NCBI GenBank assembly: GCA_051418075.1
Contig: JBPRGG010000183.1
Span: 23,360 to 87,359 of the forward strand
Length of the DNA: 64,000 nt
From: JBPRGG01 sp051418075
GTDB lineage: Bacteria > Bacteroidota > Bacteroidia > Cytophagales > Cyclobacteriaceae
Direction: 5' to 3'
The number at the start of each line of letters is the position of its first letter. Within the stretch, counting starts at the first letter, position 1. Shown piece by piece: positions 8,656-17,509 of the stretch. A program made the position numbers and the translations under genes. The notes under the pieces are model-generated. The model ran no database searches and was not told the DNA's origin. It was given only the letters and a program-made list of their open reading frames with translations.

Positions 8656-9402
8656 ATGAAAAAATATAATTATCTATTAGTTTTATTAACTGGTTGGCTT
8701 ACTGCTTCAGGACAAGATGCTACTGAAATAATCAAAAAAGCAGACCAGAAAATGAGGGGTGAATCCAGCTATGCTGAAATGACCATGAGCATCATACGCC
8801 CTGACTGGACTAGGCAGATAGCTATGAAAAGCTGGACCAAAGACAACGAATATTCCCTGATTCTGATTACTGCGCCGGCCCGCGACAAAGGAATGGCTTA
8901 CCTCAAAAGGGGTAATGAAATCTGGAATTGGCAGCCATCCATAGACCGGGTGGTAAAACTCCCCCCATCCATGATGAGCCAGTCCTGGATGGGTTCAGAT
9001 TTTACTAACGATGACCTGGTGCAGGAATCATCCATAGTTACTGATTATACCCATAAACTAATGGGGGACACCACCATAGAAGGAAGAGATTCCTGGCACC
9101 TGGAACTCACACCCAAAGAGGAAGCGGCCGTAGTATGGGGAAAGATCGAGGTATTTATTGACAAAGCTGAATACCTGCAGCTACTCACCCGGTTTTACGA
9201 TGAAGACATGTACCTGGTAAATACCATGACAGGTTCGGACATCAAAATGATGGATGACCGGCTGATCACCAGCAAGTTGACCGTGGTGCCAGCTGATGAA
9301 GACGGCCATAAAACGGTGATGGAGTACAATAATATTGACTTTAACATCAATATTAACCAGGACTTTTTCTCCATTCAAAACATGAAAAAATTAAGACCAT
9401 AA
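8656..9402 (+). CDS. Periplasmic LolA-like outer-membrane lipoprotein-sorting protein (COG2834)
   Basis: 248 residues with a signal peptide (MKKYNYLLVLLTGWLTASGQ, cleavage near residue 20). The mature part matches the COG2834 group of LolA-fold proteins: the opening EIIKKADQKMRGESSYAEMT, repeated amphipathic strands such as TMSIIRPDWTRQIAMKSW, and EIWNWQPSIDRVVKLPPSMM. This fold is an open half-barrel that shields a lipid or acyl chain in the periplasm. It is longer than true LolA (~205 residues) and lies next to its own ABC transporter and barrel, so it probably serves this dedicated pathway rather than general lipoprotein sorting. Cargo unknown. Confidence 0.85.
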   Translation: MKKYNYLLVLLTGWLTASGQDATEIIKKADQKMRGESSYAEMTMSIIRPDWTRQIAMKSWTKDNEYSLILITAPARDKGMAYLKRGNEIWNWQPSIDRVVKLPPSMMSQSWMGSDFTNDDLVQESSIVTDYTHKLMGDTTIEGRDSWHLELTPKEEAAVVWGKIEVFIDKAEYLQLLTRFYDEDMYLVNTMTGSDIKMMDDRLITSKLTVVPADEDGHKTVMEYNNIDFNININQDFFSIQNMKKLRP

Positions 9403-9414
9403 ACTACACTGATC

Positions 9415-10632
9415 ATGAATATAAAATTAGCCTGGAGAAACCTGTGGAGAAATAAAAGGAGAAGTCTGATTACCATTGCATCTATCACTTTTGCTGTATT
9501 TTTTGCCTGCCTCATGCTCTCTATGCAATTGGGCACCTATGAAAAAATGATAGATAATGCGGTGCGTTTCCATACCGGTTACATACAGATCCATCAGCAG
9601 GGATATTGGGAAGAAAAAACCCTGGACAATAGCTTTGTTTATGATGATTCCTTACGATCAATGGTTAAACAAACCAAAAACGTTCAGGATATCGTGCCCC
9701 GCCTGGAATCATTTGCCCTGGCTTCATACCGGGAAAGTACTAAGGGGGCTATGGTGATTGGAATGGATCCGGAAGCCGAAAACATCCTGACTAATACCAG
9801 AGAAAAAATGGTTGAGGGTTCCTACCTGCAATCTGGTGATCAGCAGGCCCTGATCAGCCAGGGATTGGCTGATTATCTTGATATTGGCATAAACGATACC
9901 CTGGTATTGATCAGCCAGGGTTTCAGAGGCATTAATTCTGCCGGAAAATACGCTGTGAAAGGCATCGTAAAAATACCTTCTCCGGAATTAAACAACCAAT
10001 TGGTCTACCTTCCTTTGACAGAGGCACAATGGTTTTATGGAGCCGAACAGCGGCTAACCGCCCTGGCCCTGGTAGTTGCAGAAGCTGATGATGTAAAAAA
10101 TGTGATCCAGTCTTTACAGGGAAAACTCCCCCGTGAAAAATATGAAGTTATGGGTTGGCGCGAAATGATGCCGGAATTGGTACAAAGTATTGAACTGGAT
10201 TATGTAAGCGGGGTCATTTTACTGTACATCCTGTATGCCGTCATTGGATTTGGTATATTCGGTACATTTCTGATGATGACCAATGAACGGGTGTATGAAT
10301 TTGGCATATTACTTTCTATAGGTATGAAAAGGTTTCGCTTACAGGCCGTTATGTTTCTGGAAATCATTTTTATGGGCCTTCTGGGTGTATTGGCCGGTGT
10401 ATTAATCAGTTTCCCCATATTGCTTTATTTCTTTAATAATCCGGTGCAAATGGGTGGTGAATACGCTGAACTGTATGAACAATTTGGCATGGAACCCATA
10501 CTTCCATTCTCTCTGGACCCGGTGATCTTTCTCAGACAAGCCATCGTGGTTTTGATCATGTCCCTGCTGATTGGGATCTATCCTATGGTGAAGATCTATA
10601 AACTGGATCCAGCCAGAGCTATCCGTAATTAA
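9415..10632 (+). CDS. FtsX/MacB-type ABC transporter permease (first of pair)
   Basis: 405 residues. The basic N-terminus and first membrane helix (LAWRNLWRNKRRSLITIAS, then ITFAVFFACLML) are followed by a ~220-residue extracytoplasmic MacB-PCD-like domain (about 45-265). Three C-terminal helices follow, with the cytoplasmic coupling stretch YEFGILLSIGMKRFRLQAV between the second and third. This four-helix topology is that of type VII (MacB/LolCE) mechanotransmitters, which extract or push substrates within the periplasm rather than transport across the membrane. It pairs with the next gene, 23 bp downstream, as a heterodimer. Inner membrane. Confidence 0.9.
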   Translation: MNIKLAWRNLWRNKRRSLITIASITFAVFFACLMLSMQLGTYEKMIDNAVRFHTGYIQIHQQGYWEEKTLDNSFVYDDSLRSMVKQTKNVQDIVPRLESFALASYRESTKGAMVIGMDPEAENILTNTREKMVEGSYLQSGDQQALISQGLADYLDIGINDTLVLISQGFRGINSAGKYAVKGIVKIPSPELNNQLVYLPLTEAQWFYGAEQRLTALALVVAEADDVKNVIQSLQGKLPREKYEVMGWREMMPELVQSIELDYVSGVILLYILYAVIGFGIFGTFLMMTNERVYEFGILLSIGMKRFRLQAVMFLEIIFMGLLGVLAGVLISFPILLYFFNNPVQMGGEYAELYEQFGMEPILPFSLDPVIFLRQAIVVLIMSLLIGIYPMVKIYKLDPARAIRN

Positions 10633-10655
10633 CTTTTAATTAAAATAACAATCAC

Positions 10656-11870
10656 ATGTTAAGTATTATTTCCTGGCGAAATGTTTGGCGAAGCAAAGGC
10701 AGAAGCCTGGTAGTGATAGGCGCTATTGTACTGGGTATCTGGGCTTTAACCTTTGGCCTTGGCTTTATGCGCACATTCATTACCAATTATGTAGACAATG
10801 CCATCAGTGAGCAGTTTGCTCATATCCAGATTCATCAGCCTGATTTTCAATCCAATAAGGATATTCAGCTTTATATAGAAAACAGCGATCAGTTGATCCG
10901 GGAAATCCATCAGATGGATTCTGTCCATAGCCTGAGCCCTAGGGTGGTGGTCAATGGCATGATTTCTTCCGCCAAAACAGCCAATGGAGCAACTGTGTAC
11001 GGAGTAAGTCCGGAGCAGGAAGCCGCTACTTTCGGTCTGGATCAATCCATTGTAGAGGGAAGTTTCTTTGAGGAGGTAAAAAGAAACCCGGTGTTAATTG
11101 GCCATGATTTAGCCGAGAAATTACAGGTAGAAGTAAAGTCAAAGATCGTCCTCACGTTTACGGACATGAATAACAACATAACTGCCGGAGCCTTCAGAAT
11201 TGCCGGAATATTTGATGCCAATTCGCCAGTGCTGAATCAATCAGCTGTTTATGTCAGGCGTGATGACCTGGTTCGTTTAATTGACCAGCCCGGAGTAATC
11301 CATGAAATAGCCATAAAGCTGGATGACCAGGAATATGTAGCAGCATTTCATCAGCAACTGAAGGCAAAATACCCTGACTTGTCGGTCCTGTCCTGGCGGG
11401 AACTGGCCCCGGAACTGGAACTGATCATCAATCAATCTATGGTGAGTTTATATATCCTGCTGGCTATTATCATGCTGGCTCTGGCCTTTGGCATTGTCAA
11501 TACCATGCTGATGGCTGTGCTGGAAAGAATGAAAGAGATTGGAATGCTGATGGCCATTGGAATGAAAAAAACCAGGGTCTTTTTTATGATCATTCTGGAA
11601 ACCATCATGATATCACTGGTAGGTGGCCCTATAGGTTTGCTATTGGGATTTGTGACCATCAAGATCTTTCATCAAACTGGGCTAGACCTGTCCGATTATT
11701 CTCAGGGATTGGAGAAACTGGGTTATGACTCTGTTTTGTATCCTGGCCTGGAACTCAAATACTACCTGATCATCGCGCTGGGTGTGATAGTCACAGCCAT
11801 ACTGGCTGCTATTTACCCGGCAATTAAAGCCATAAAACTAAAACCGGTGGAAGCACTGGCTAAATTGTAG
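10656..11870 (+). CDS. FtsX/MacB-type ABC transporter permease (second of pair)
   Basis: 404 residues with the same layout as the preceding permease. The opening SWRNVWRSKGRSLVVIGA leads into the first helix; a periplasmic domain spans roughly residues 45-260; and three C-terminal helices carry the coupling motif LERMKEIGMLMAIGMKKTR. It ends with LKPVEALAKL, the usual end of FtsX-type permeases. The two permeases are clearly paralogous but well diverged, like LolC and LolE, implying an asymmetric complex with two copies of the downstream ATPase. The gap to the ATPase gene is 26 bp. Confidence 0.9.
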   Translation: MLSIISWRNVWRSKGRSLVVIGAIVLGIWALTFGLGFMRTFITNYVDNAISEQFAHIQIHQPDFQSNKDIQLYIENSDQLIREIHQMDSVHSLSPRVVVNGMISSAKTANGATVYGVSPEQEAATFGLDQSIVEGSFFEEVKRNPVLIGHDLAEKLQVEVKSKIVLTFTDMNNNITAGAFRIAGIFDANSPVLNQSAVYVRRDDLVRLIDQPGVIHEIAIKLDDQEYVAAFHQQLKAKYPDLSVLSWRELAPELELIINQSMVSLYILLAIIMLALAFGIVNTMLMAVLERMKEIGMLMAIGMKKTRVFFMIILETIMISLVGGPIGLLLGFVTIKIFHQTGLDLSDYSQGLEKLGYDSVLYPGLELKYYLIIALGVIVTAILAAIYPAIKAIKLKPVEALAKL

Positions 11871-11896
11871 GAGAAAATATATTAATACCACATAAA

Positions 11897-12580
11897 ATGA
11901 AAGTAATTAAAGCAGAAAATCTGACTAAAGTATACCAGGAAACCAAGGTTCCTGTCCATGCTCTGAATGGAGTGGATCTAAACATTGATGAGGGTGAATT
12001 TACCGCCATAGTGGGTCCTTCCGGTTCAGGTAAATCTACCTTACTCAATATCATAGGCGGGTTGGATGCGCCCAGTTCGGGCCATATTGAAGTAGATGGG
12101 GTGGATATCAGCAGCTTAAAAGACAGTGAAATGATCGAATTCCGCTTAAAGCATATTGGGTTTGTATTCCAGTCTTATAACCTGATTCCCGTATTAACAG
12201 CAAGGGAAAATATAGAATTCATTATGCTGCTGCAGAAATATCCTAAAAAAGAACGTGATGAAAGGGTTATGCAGCTTTTACAGGCAGTTGGGTTGGATGG
12301 CAGGGGTAATAACCGTCCGGCTGAATTATCAGGTGGTCAACAGCAACGGGTGGCTGTGGCCCGGGCCCTGGCTTCACGACCTAAATTTATTCTGGCCGAT
12401 GAACCCACAGCCAACCTGGATTCCAAGTCCTCAGCCAATTTGCTGGACATGATGGCCCAGATGAACCGTGAGGAAAAAGCTACCTTTATTTTTTCTACTC
12501 ATGACCAAAGGGTGATCGATCGGGCCCGACGGGTATTGACTCTGGAAGATGGTAAAATTGTAGACGATCATTGTAAGTAG
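11897..12580 (+). CDS. LolD/MacB-type ABC transporter ATPase
   Basis: 227 residues, the standard size for a LolD-like nucleotide-binding subunit. Walker A is GPSGSGKSTLL (about 39-49), the Q-loop lies in FVFQSYNLIPVLTARENIE, the signature is LSGGQQQRVAVARAL, Walker B with D-loop is FILADEPTANLD and the switch histidine is FSTHD. The SYNLIPVLTA stretch is diagnostic of the MacB/LolD group that pairs with FtsX-type permeases. It energises the two permeases encoded just upstream. One base separates its stop from the next start. Confidence 0.94.
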   Translation: MKVIKAENLTKVYQETKVPVHALNGVDLNIDEGEFTAIVGPSGSGKSTLLNIIGGLDAPSSGHIEVDGVDISSLKDSEMIEFRLKHIGFVFQSYNLIPVLTARENIEFIMLLQKYPKKERDERVMQLLQAVGLDGRGNNRPAELSGGQQQRVAVARALASRPKFILADEPTANLDSKSSANLLDMMAQMNREEKATFIFSTHDQRVIDRARRVLTLEDGKIVDDHCK

Positions 12581-12581
12581 C

Positions 12582-13778
12582 ATGAATTTCTTATCAAAAT
12601 CTATCAGAATCGTGTGCCTGGTATTGCTCCTGGTAACCGGATCAGGGGCGACCTGGCTTATGGCTCAACCGGGCGTGAACTATGAAAGCCAAACATTCAG
12701 CCTCAAAGGTTATGTAAAATATATGCAAGTATGGAATATAGTGGATGGATTTGATTCCCTGTTGACTGATAATTTGATTCATAACCGGCTCAACTTGCGC
12801 TACTATCCCAATGACAACTTAAAATTCAGAGTAGATCTCCGTAACAGGGTTTTTTATGGGGACTTTGTTCGCTACATACCTAACTACAGCCAGTTCATTG
12901 ATGGCAACAACGACTATTTTGACCTGTCAGCAACCCCTTTGGACCAAAAAAACCTGATCTTTCACACTATGATTGACAGGGCTTTGGTGGAATGGAACAA
13001 CAACAACTGGAACATCACCCTGGGACGTCAGCGTATCAATTGGGGGATCGAACTGGCCTGGAACCCCAACGATATCTTCAATGCCTATTCCTTTTTTGAT
13101 TTTGACTACGAAGAAAGACCCGGCAGTGATGCTTTGAGAGTAGTGTATTATACAGGAGTAGCCTCTTCTGTAGAATTTGCCACCAAGATGGCCGATGACC
13201 TGGATCAAATGGTTTCTGCCGGTTTATGGAAATTTAACCAATGGAATTATGACTTCCAGGTGCTGGGTGGTATTGCTAATGGAGATGTGGTTTTAGGAGG
13301 AGGCTGGTCAGGCAGCATCGTTGATGCAGGTTTTAAGGGTGAATTCAGTTATTTTACTCCGTTTACTGAGGAAAACCAGGATGCCGCTTTTGTAGCCAGC
13401 ATAGGAGCCGATTACTCTTTTTCTAATTCTATGTACCTATATGGTTCCTATCTGTTCAACAGTAATGCCAGTCAGAGCAATTCATTATTTTTACTTAACA
13501 CTTCCAGTGATCAGGTGACAGCCAAAAACCTGCTCCCATTCAAGCATACAGTATTTCTTCAGGGGATGTATCCTTTTCATCCATTGATCAATGCTGGCCT
13601 GGCTACTATGTATTTTCCATCAGCCCAGGGACTTTTTATTAACCCTAATCTGACTATATCCCTAAAGGAAAACTGGGATTTTGATGCAATCGGACAAATT
13701 TTCTTGGCAGATGATAGGAATGGAAATTTTGGGGCACTTTCTAAATTGGTATATTTTAGATTTAAGTGGAGCTTTTAG
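12582..13778 (+). CDS. Outer-membrane beta-barrel protein (DUF1302-like)
   Basis: 398 residues. It has a signal peptide (hydrophobic stretch 9-28, cleavage near WLMAQP), then alternating aromatic beta-strands and a C-terminal strand ending KLVYFRFKWSF, whose final Phe is the classic outer-membrane assembly signal. Motifs such as LGRQRINWG followed by WNPNDIFNAYSF resemble the DUF1302/alginate-export-like barrels often found beside LolA-like proteins and RND or FtsX exporters. It is the last gene of the operon and the probable outer-membrane terminus of the route. It overlaps the convergent downstream gene by 4 bp through a shared TTAG. Family name moderately sure, barrel very likely. Confidence 0.8.
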   Translation: MNFLSKSIRIVCLVLLLVTGSGATWLMAQPGVNYESQTFSLKGYVKYMQVWNIVDGFDSLLTDNLIHNRLNLRYYPNDNLKFRVDLRNRVFYGDFVRYIPNYSQFIDGNNDYFDLSATPLDQKNLIFHTMIDRALVEWNNNNWNITLGRQRINWGIELAWNPNDIFNAYSFFDFDYEERPGSDALRVVYYTGVASSVEFATKMADDLDQMVSAGLWKFNQWNYDFQVLGGIANGDVVLGGGWSGSIVDAGFKGEFSYFTPFTEENQDAAFVASIGADYSFSNSMYLYGSYLFNSNASQSNSLFLLNTSSDQVTAKNLLPFKHTVFLQGMYPFHPLINAGLATMYFPSAQGLFINPNLTISLKENWDFDAIGQIFLADDRNGNFGALSKLVYFRFKWSF

Positions 13779-14080
13779 GCGATCTTATTATTATCTTCCT
13801 GCTCTTCTTTTACATACTCTCCAATCTTATTGAATATCAGATCCGTCTTCACAATCTCATTCTCAATAGCCTGCAATCGTTGGGCTATAAACTCAGCCTT
13901 TTCATCTTCCTGAGAACCTTCAATCGGACTCAGAGAAGATCTTTTTTTAGCAATTTTATATTTATGAGAACTTAATGCATCAAATATGATCTTAGCCTCT
14001 TCAACAGAAAACTTCAAATTGATTTCTTTCTTCATAATTTTTCTAATAAACTTGACAAGTTGTTCTTCATTTTTCATCAT
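13775..14080 (-). CDS. Small helical hypothetical protein
   Basis: 101 residues, highly charged and helical, with no signal or membrane segment. The N-terminus MMKNEEQLVKFIRKIMKKE leads to SVEEAKIIFDALSSHKYK, and the C-terminal helix FIAQRLQAIENEIVKTDLIF has heptad spacing, suggesting a coiled-coil or small bundle. I do not recognise a family. The frame is supported by coherent composition and by the exact 4-bp convergent stop overlap with the barrel gene. The start may be either of two adjacent ATGs. Confidence 0.6.
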   Translation of the reverse strand: MMKNEEQLVKFIRKIMKKEINLKFSVEEAKIIFDALSSHKYKIAKKRSSLSPIEGSQEDEKAEFIAQRLQAIENEIVKTDLIFNKIGEYVKEEQEDNNKIA

Positions 14081-14303
14081 TGCTCCAATATTAAGTCCTA
14101 AAGCTAAATATAATTTTATAAAAAATTCAAAAAAGTCCAGTTCTTTATTAAAAAATTTATATTATATTTAGATCAATTTATTAGCAGAATTAAAACTTTT
14201 CTTTCTATAGTTAAATATTATTAATGTAAACGCAGCCGGCAAAAAATTGTTATACGCAAAATACAAATAATTGTTGATTATTTGCTATCAATCAGGAAAA
14301 ATT

Positions 14304-16004
14304 TCAGGCACTTTCCATCATTATCTCTCTTTTGGGCATTCTTCCCCGTCGCTTCTTCCAGTCAAAATTAATTTCTTCCAGTAGTTTTTTTCTTTCCGGC
14401 TGTAATTTATTTTGCTCTGACCTGATGCGGGAGATCCATTTACCTAGTTTCCTGTTTTTCTCCCAATTCACTGGTACCCGGGTGTGACCATAAGATTTTT
14501 TAAACTCCACCAGATTTTTATACATCACCATCCAGGGGATCATGGTCTTTTTCACTACTTTCCAGTCAAAGTTAATTTTATTCAGCAACTTGATTTGCTT
14601 ATCGGTTAATTTGCTCTGATTCAGGCGGGTACGAGAAACCCACTGTCCCAATTTATGATTTTCTTCCCAACCCCAGGGCACCCGGGTATGCCCGAACCGT
14701 TTTTTGAATTCTACCAGTTGTTCGTATCGCTTCATCCAATACGCCTCGCTTAAATTCCAGGGAAAGTTGATCCGGTCCAGTTTATTGATTTTATCAGGTG
14801 ACAATTTTTTATCATAATAACTTTTCCTCTGGGCGCAGGTCCATCTTTCCAGAGGACGATCAATTTTTACAGAGACCTGTATCCGGCCGTATTTTTTCTG
14901 ATAAGCCTTCAGCTTTTTAAAATTCCTTTCCCAGATCTCATCATATTTTTTTTGTTGGAATTCCATGGTTTTATTATTCCAGACAAATCCCAAATTATCC
15001 AGCTTCTTCTTTTTTTCAGGATCCAGCTTTCCTTTTTTTTCCAAAGTACGCTGACCGCTTACCCATATACCAAGAGACCGGTTCTTCTTCCAGTTTACCG
15101 GCACAAAACAATCACCATAGGTTTGCTTGTATTGCTTGAGCTGGCTGAATCTTTCTTCCCACTTTTTTTCCTGAAGCACATTACAATCCCAAATAAAACC
15201 GGCCGTTTTCAGTTTATCCTCTCTCTCAGGTAAAAGTTTATTTTTGCTCTTCAATGTCCTTTGACGGTCTACCCATCCGGCCAGCTTTTGATCAGGATGA
15301 CTTAAAGGAACCCGGCAATGTCCGTGCTTTTGCTTATATTTTAGCAGCTGGTTAAATTTTTCTTCCCATTGATCTTCATATAGTTCCCGAAAATCCCAAA
15401 CGAAATCCAGTTTTTTCAATTTTCGTAAACGATCCTGTTTCATTTTGCCCTCAGCATACCTTCGTCTCTGGACCAGCACCCAGTTACTAAGCTTAGGATT
15501 TTCATCCCATTTCTGAGGCACCTTGGAATGGCCATGTTCCTGATAATATGCTTCAAGTTGCAAATACATTTCGTGCCATTTCCAATCCCTTAGATCCTTG
15601 AATTCCCATACCACGCCCATGTAGTCAAGCTTTTGGAAGCGCTCCTGGCTAAGAAAATGTCTGTTTTTGATCTGGCTGATCAACCAGGTATTCAGATCTT
15701 CATACTGAGGGTCGGTGGCAGGAACATGAACATGTCCGAATTTTTTGGCAAAATCTTTCAATTGCTGAAATTTTTCTTCCCAGGGAAAATGGGAATCAGA
15801 AAAGTCAAAATCCAGCTCAATCAATTTGGATTTTAAACCGGGAGGTAACTTATTCTTATGCTTTCTTAATATATCCACCCATTGGGCTAACTTAGGATCC
15901 TCCCAATCTGGTGGCACCATACAATGCCCCTGATGGTCTTTAAAATCTTTTAATCTTTCTAAGTTTTTTTCCCACTGTTTGATTACATCTTCCTTAAAAA
16001 CCAT
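14304..16004 (-). CDS. Protein of eight tandem helicase-associated (HA) repeats, no helicase
   Basis: 566 residues made almost wholly of eight copies of the helicase-associated domain (PF03457-type), beginning near residues W11, W75, W143, W213, W282, W358, W423 and W491. Each follows the pattern W-x4-x-L-x-x-[FY], then GH-x-x-VP about 18 residues on, a central L-x-x-W-[IV]-x-x-[QR]-R and an end L-x-x-[IL]-x-F-x-W. HA domains are small basic helical modules usually appended to DEAD/DEAH helicases and thought to bind nucleic acid. Here no Walker or DExx motif is present and no helicase is nearby. The protein is strongly basic and cytoplasmic. Function unknown; a scaffold or multi-site nucleic-acid binder is inferred. 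Confidence 0.88.
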   Translation of the reverse strand: MVFKEDVIKQWEKNLERLKDFKDHQGHCMVPPDWEDPKLAQWVDILRKHKNKLPPGLKSKLIELDFDFSDSHFPWEEKFQQLKDFAKKFGHVHVPATDPQYEDLNTWLISQIKNRHFLSQERFQKLDYMGVVWEFKDLRDWKWHEMYLQLEAYYQEHGHSKVPQKWDENPKLSNWVLVQRRRYAEGKMKQDRLRKLKKLDFVWDFRELYEDQWEEKFNQLLKYKQKHGHCRVPLSHPDQKLAGWVDRQRTLKSKNKLLPEREDKLKTAGFIWDCNVLQEKKWEERFSQLKQYKQTYGDCFVPVNWKKNRSLGIWVSGQRTLEKKGKLDPEKKKKLDNLGFVWNNKTMEFQQKKYDEIWERNFKKLKAYQKKYGRIQVSVKIDRPLERWTCAQRKSYYDKKLSPDKINKLDRINFPWNLSEAYWMKRYEQLVEFKKRFGHTRVPWGWEENHKLGQWVSRTRLNQSKLTDKQIKLLNKINFDWKVVKKTMIPWMVMYKNLVEFKKSYGHTRVPVNWEKNRKLGKWISRIRSEQNKLQPERKKLLEEINFDWKKRRGRMPKREIMMESA

Positions 16005-16501
16005 TACGTTTCATTATTTAGGCTTTTTTTCCTGAAATATTTTGAGTTATTATTCAACAAGAAATATCTTGTTTTTTATATAATTAAAAAATGTTAACGT
16101 TTTAATTGTTTTATACAGTCACAAACTTATTTTAATTTTCAAGTTTTTTTGACAATATTAGCTAATAATATTGATTAAATGTAATATTTACAAGAAAAAA
16201 GGTGAAAATATAATTTTTTTCCAAATAAAATTATCGCCGGTTGCAGAAAATGTTTATAAAAATTTACTATATACTTAAATTACTACCTAAAATTTAAATT
16301 GTTAACCTAATCAACCTCTTTTATCTTTAAATGCTATAATAACGACAAAATAAGCTTAATTTTAGCTTAACATTGTATAACGCTTTACCTATAGGCTAAA
16401 TTGTCTGGATTCAGAAAATATTTATTTTTAAATTATGTTGATTACCAAATCCTATCTGAATGTATATACCAGAGGAATGTTGAAAAATGCAGTTTTAAGT
16501 T
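16005..16501. other. 497-bp AT-rich divergent intergenic region
   Basis: Very AT-rich spacer between the HA-repeat gene and the next plus-strand gene, so it should hold promoters for both. AACAAGA-AATA-TCTTGTT (16056-16073) is a perfect 7-bp hairpin followed by a T-run in the plus direction. No gene is upstream on that strand, so it is more likely an operator or an antisense terminator than a gene end. AAGCT...AGCTT repeats appear near 16351-16370. No open frame with coding character. Confidence 0.5.
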
Positions 16502-17020
16502 ATGATGCCTAAAATAATCCTTTCTTTAATAATCACTTTATCATCAATCTCATTGGGCTCTTCCCAGGATTTATCTAACCTGGATCAAAAATATGGATTC
16601 AAGGATATTAAGCTTATGAGTAATATCAGAAAATATAAAGGACTGGAATTCAAGCAGGAGGTGGATGATGAGAAAGTAAAAACCGCGCAAATATATATAC
16701 CAGAAAAAGGTGCTTATAACCAGATCGGAAACATCAAGATCAATGAACTGGAAGTAAAAGCCTATAACAATTTGATCTTTGCCATCAAAGTGATCACCGA
16801 AGATGACCCGAATTTGTATAAAGGACTGGTCAGCCTTTATGGTAAACCAGCTTATTCTGTCAGATCCAGCAATTATTATTGGAGTACAGATAAAACATCA
16901 CTCACTTTTGAAGCTTACAAAAAAAACCAGTTATTACTCAATTTTTATGCTAAAGAAATTGAACAGGTACTGAAACAGGAGAAAAAAGAAACGGTGGAAT
17001 CTATAGCCAATGATTTTTAG
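16502..17020 (+). CDS. Exported hypothetical protein
   Basis: 172 residues with a clear signal peptide (hydrophobic 5-20, cleavage near SLGSSQ). The mature part is about 150 residues, polar, predicted mixed alpha/beta. It has the stretch YGFKDIKLMSNIRKYKGLE near its start and LYGKPAYSVRSSNYYW near the middle, reminiscent of small periplasmic proteins that monitor ligand-induced structural change. I do not recognise a family. The first of two close ATGs is used. It is followed after 79 bp by a membrane protein and a sigma factor, but a common role is unproven. Confidence 0.65.
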   Translation: MMPKIILSLIITLSSISLGSSQDLSNLDQKYGFKDIKLMSNIRKYKGLEFKQEVDDEKVKTAQIYIPEKGAYNQIGNIKINELEVKAYNNLIFAIKVITEDDPNLYKGLVSLYGKPAYSVRSSNYYWSTDKTSLTFEAYKKNQLLLNFYAKEIEQVLKQEKKETVESIANDF

Positions 17021-17099
17021 CTGCAAAATTTTCCTTCCTAATATTTTTCAAAAGGCTGAAAATGGTTAAATTAAGCCGATAACTTAAATTTTGGCACTT

Positions 17100-17465
17100 A
17101 TGAAAAACATGGAAACACATTGGAAGGTAATTGCTTATATCTATATCATTTTTGCTATACTACACATGGTTTTTGGTGGTTTGGGATACCTTGTTTTTTA
17201 CCGGGTAGCTGATTTTGCCCAGATCGAACCTGAAATAGTCAACCTGGTTTCCTATCTCAGCGGAATCTTCGGACTGATCCTTTTACTCATATCCATCATT
17301 TCAATTATTGGGGCTATTGGTCTTTTAAAAATGAAACAATGGGCAAAAATATTAATGCTGGTGATTGGATGTGTTTATTTACTGATTTTTCCTATTGGGA
17401 CTATTGTGGGAATTTATACCATTATTGCTTTTATTTCGGAGCAAAGCAATCCGGCAAAAATTTAA
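17100..17465 (+). CDS. Four-helix membrane protein, unknown family
   Basis: 121 residues from the ATG at 17100; a TTG nine bases upstream is less likely. Four membrane helices are visible: IAYIYIIFAILHMVFGGLGY, SGIFGLILLLISIISIIGAI, a short MKQWAKI loop and LMLVIGCVYLLIFPIGTIVG-IYTIIAF. The layout resembles small DUF-type four-TM proteins. It ends 44 bp before the start of the sigma factor gene and probably shares its transcript, so a role in sensing or signalling through that factor is possible but unproven. Confidence 0.7.
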   Translation: MKNMETHWKVIAYIYIIFAILHMVFGGLGYLVFYRVADFAQIEPEIVNLVSYLSGIFGLILLLISIISIIGAIGLLKMKQWAKILMLVIGCVYLLIFPIGTIVGIYTIIAFISEQSNPAKI

Positions 17466-17509
17466 CCTCGCATTTGAAAAAGTTTGTGACTTTTTACAAA
17501 CAGGGGATT

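Noticed and set aside
17339..17509. Upstream extension of the sigma factor
   Set aside because: Overlaps the preceding membrane-protein gene in another frame and lacks sigma similarity.
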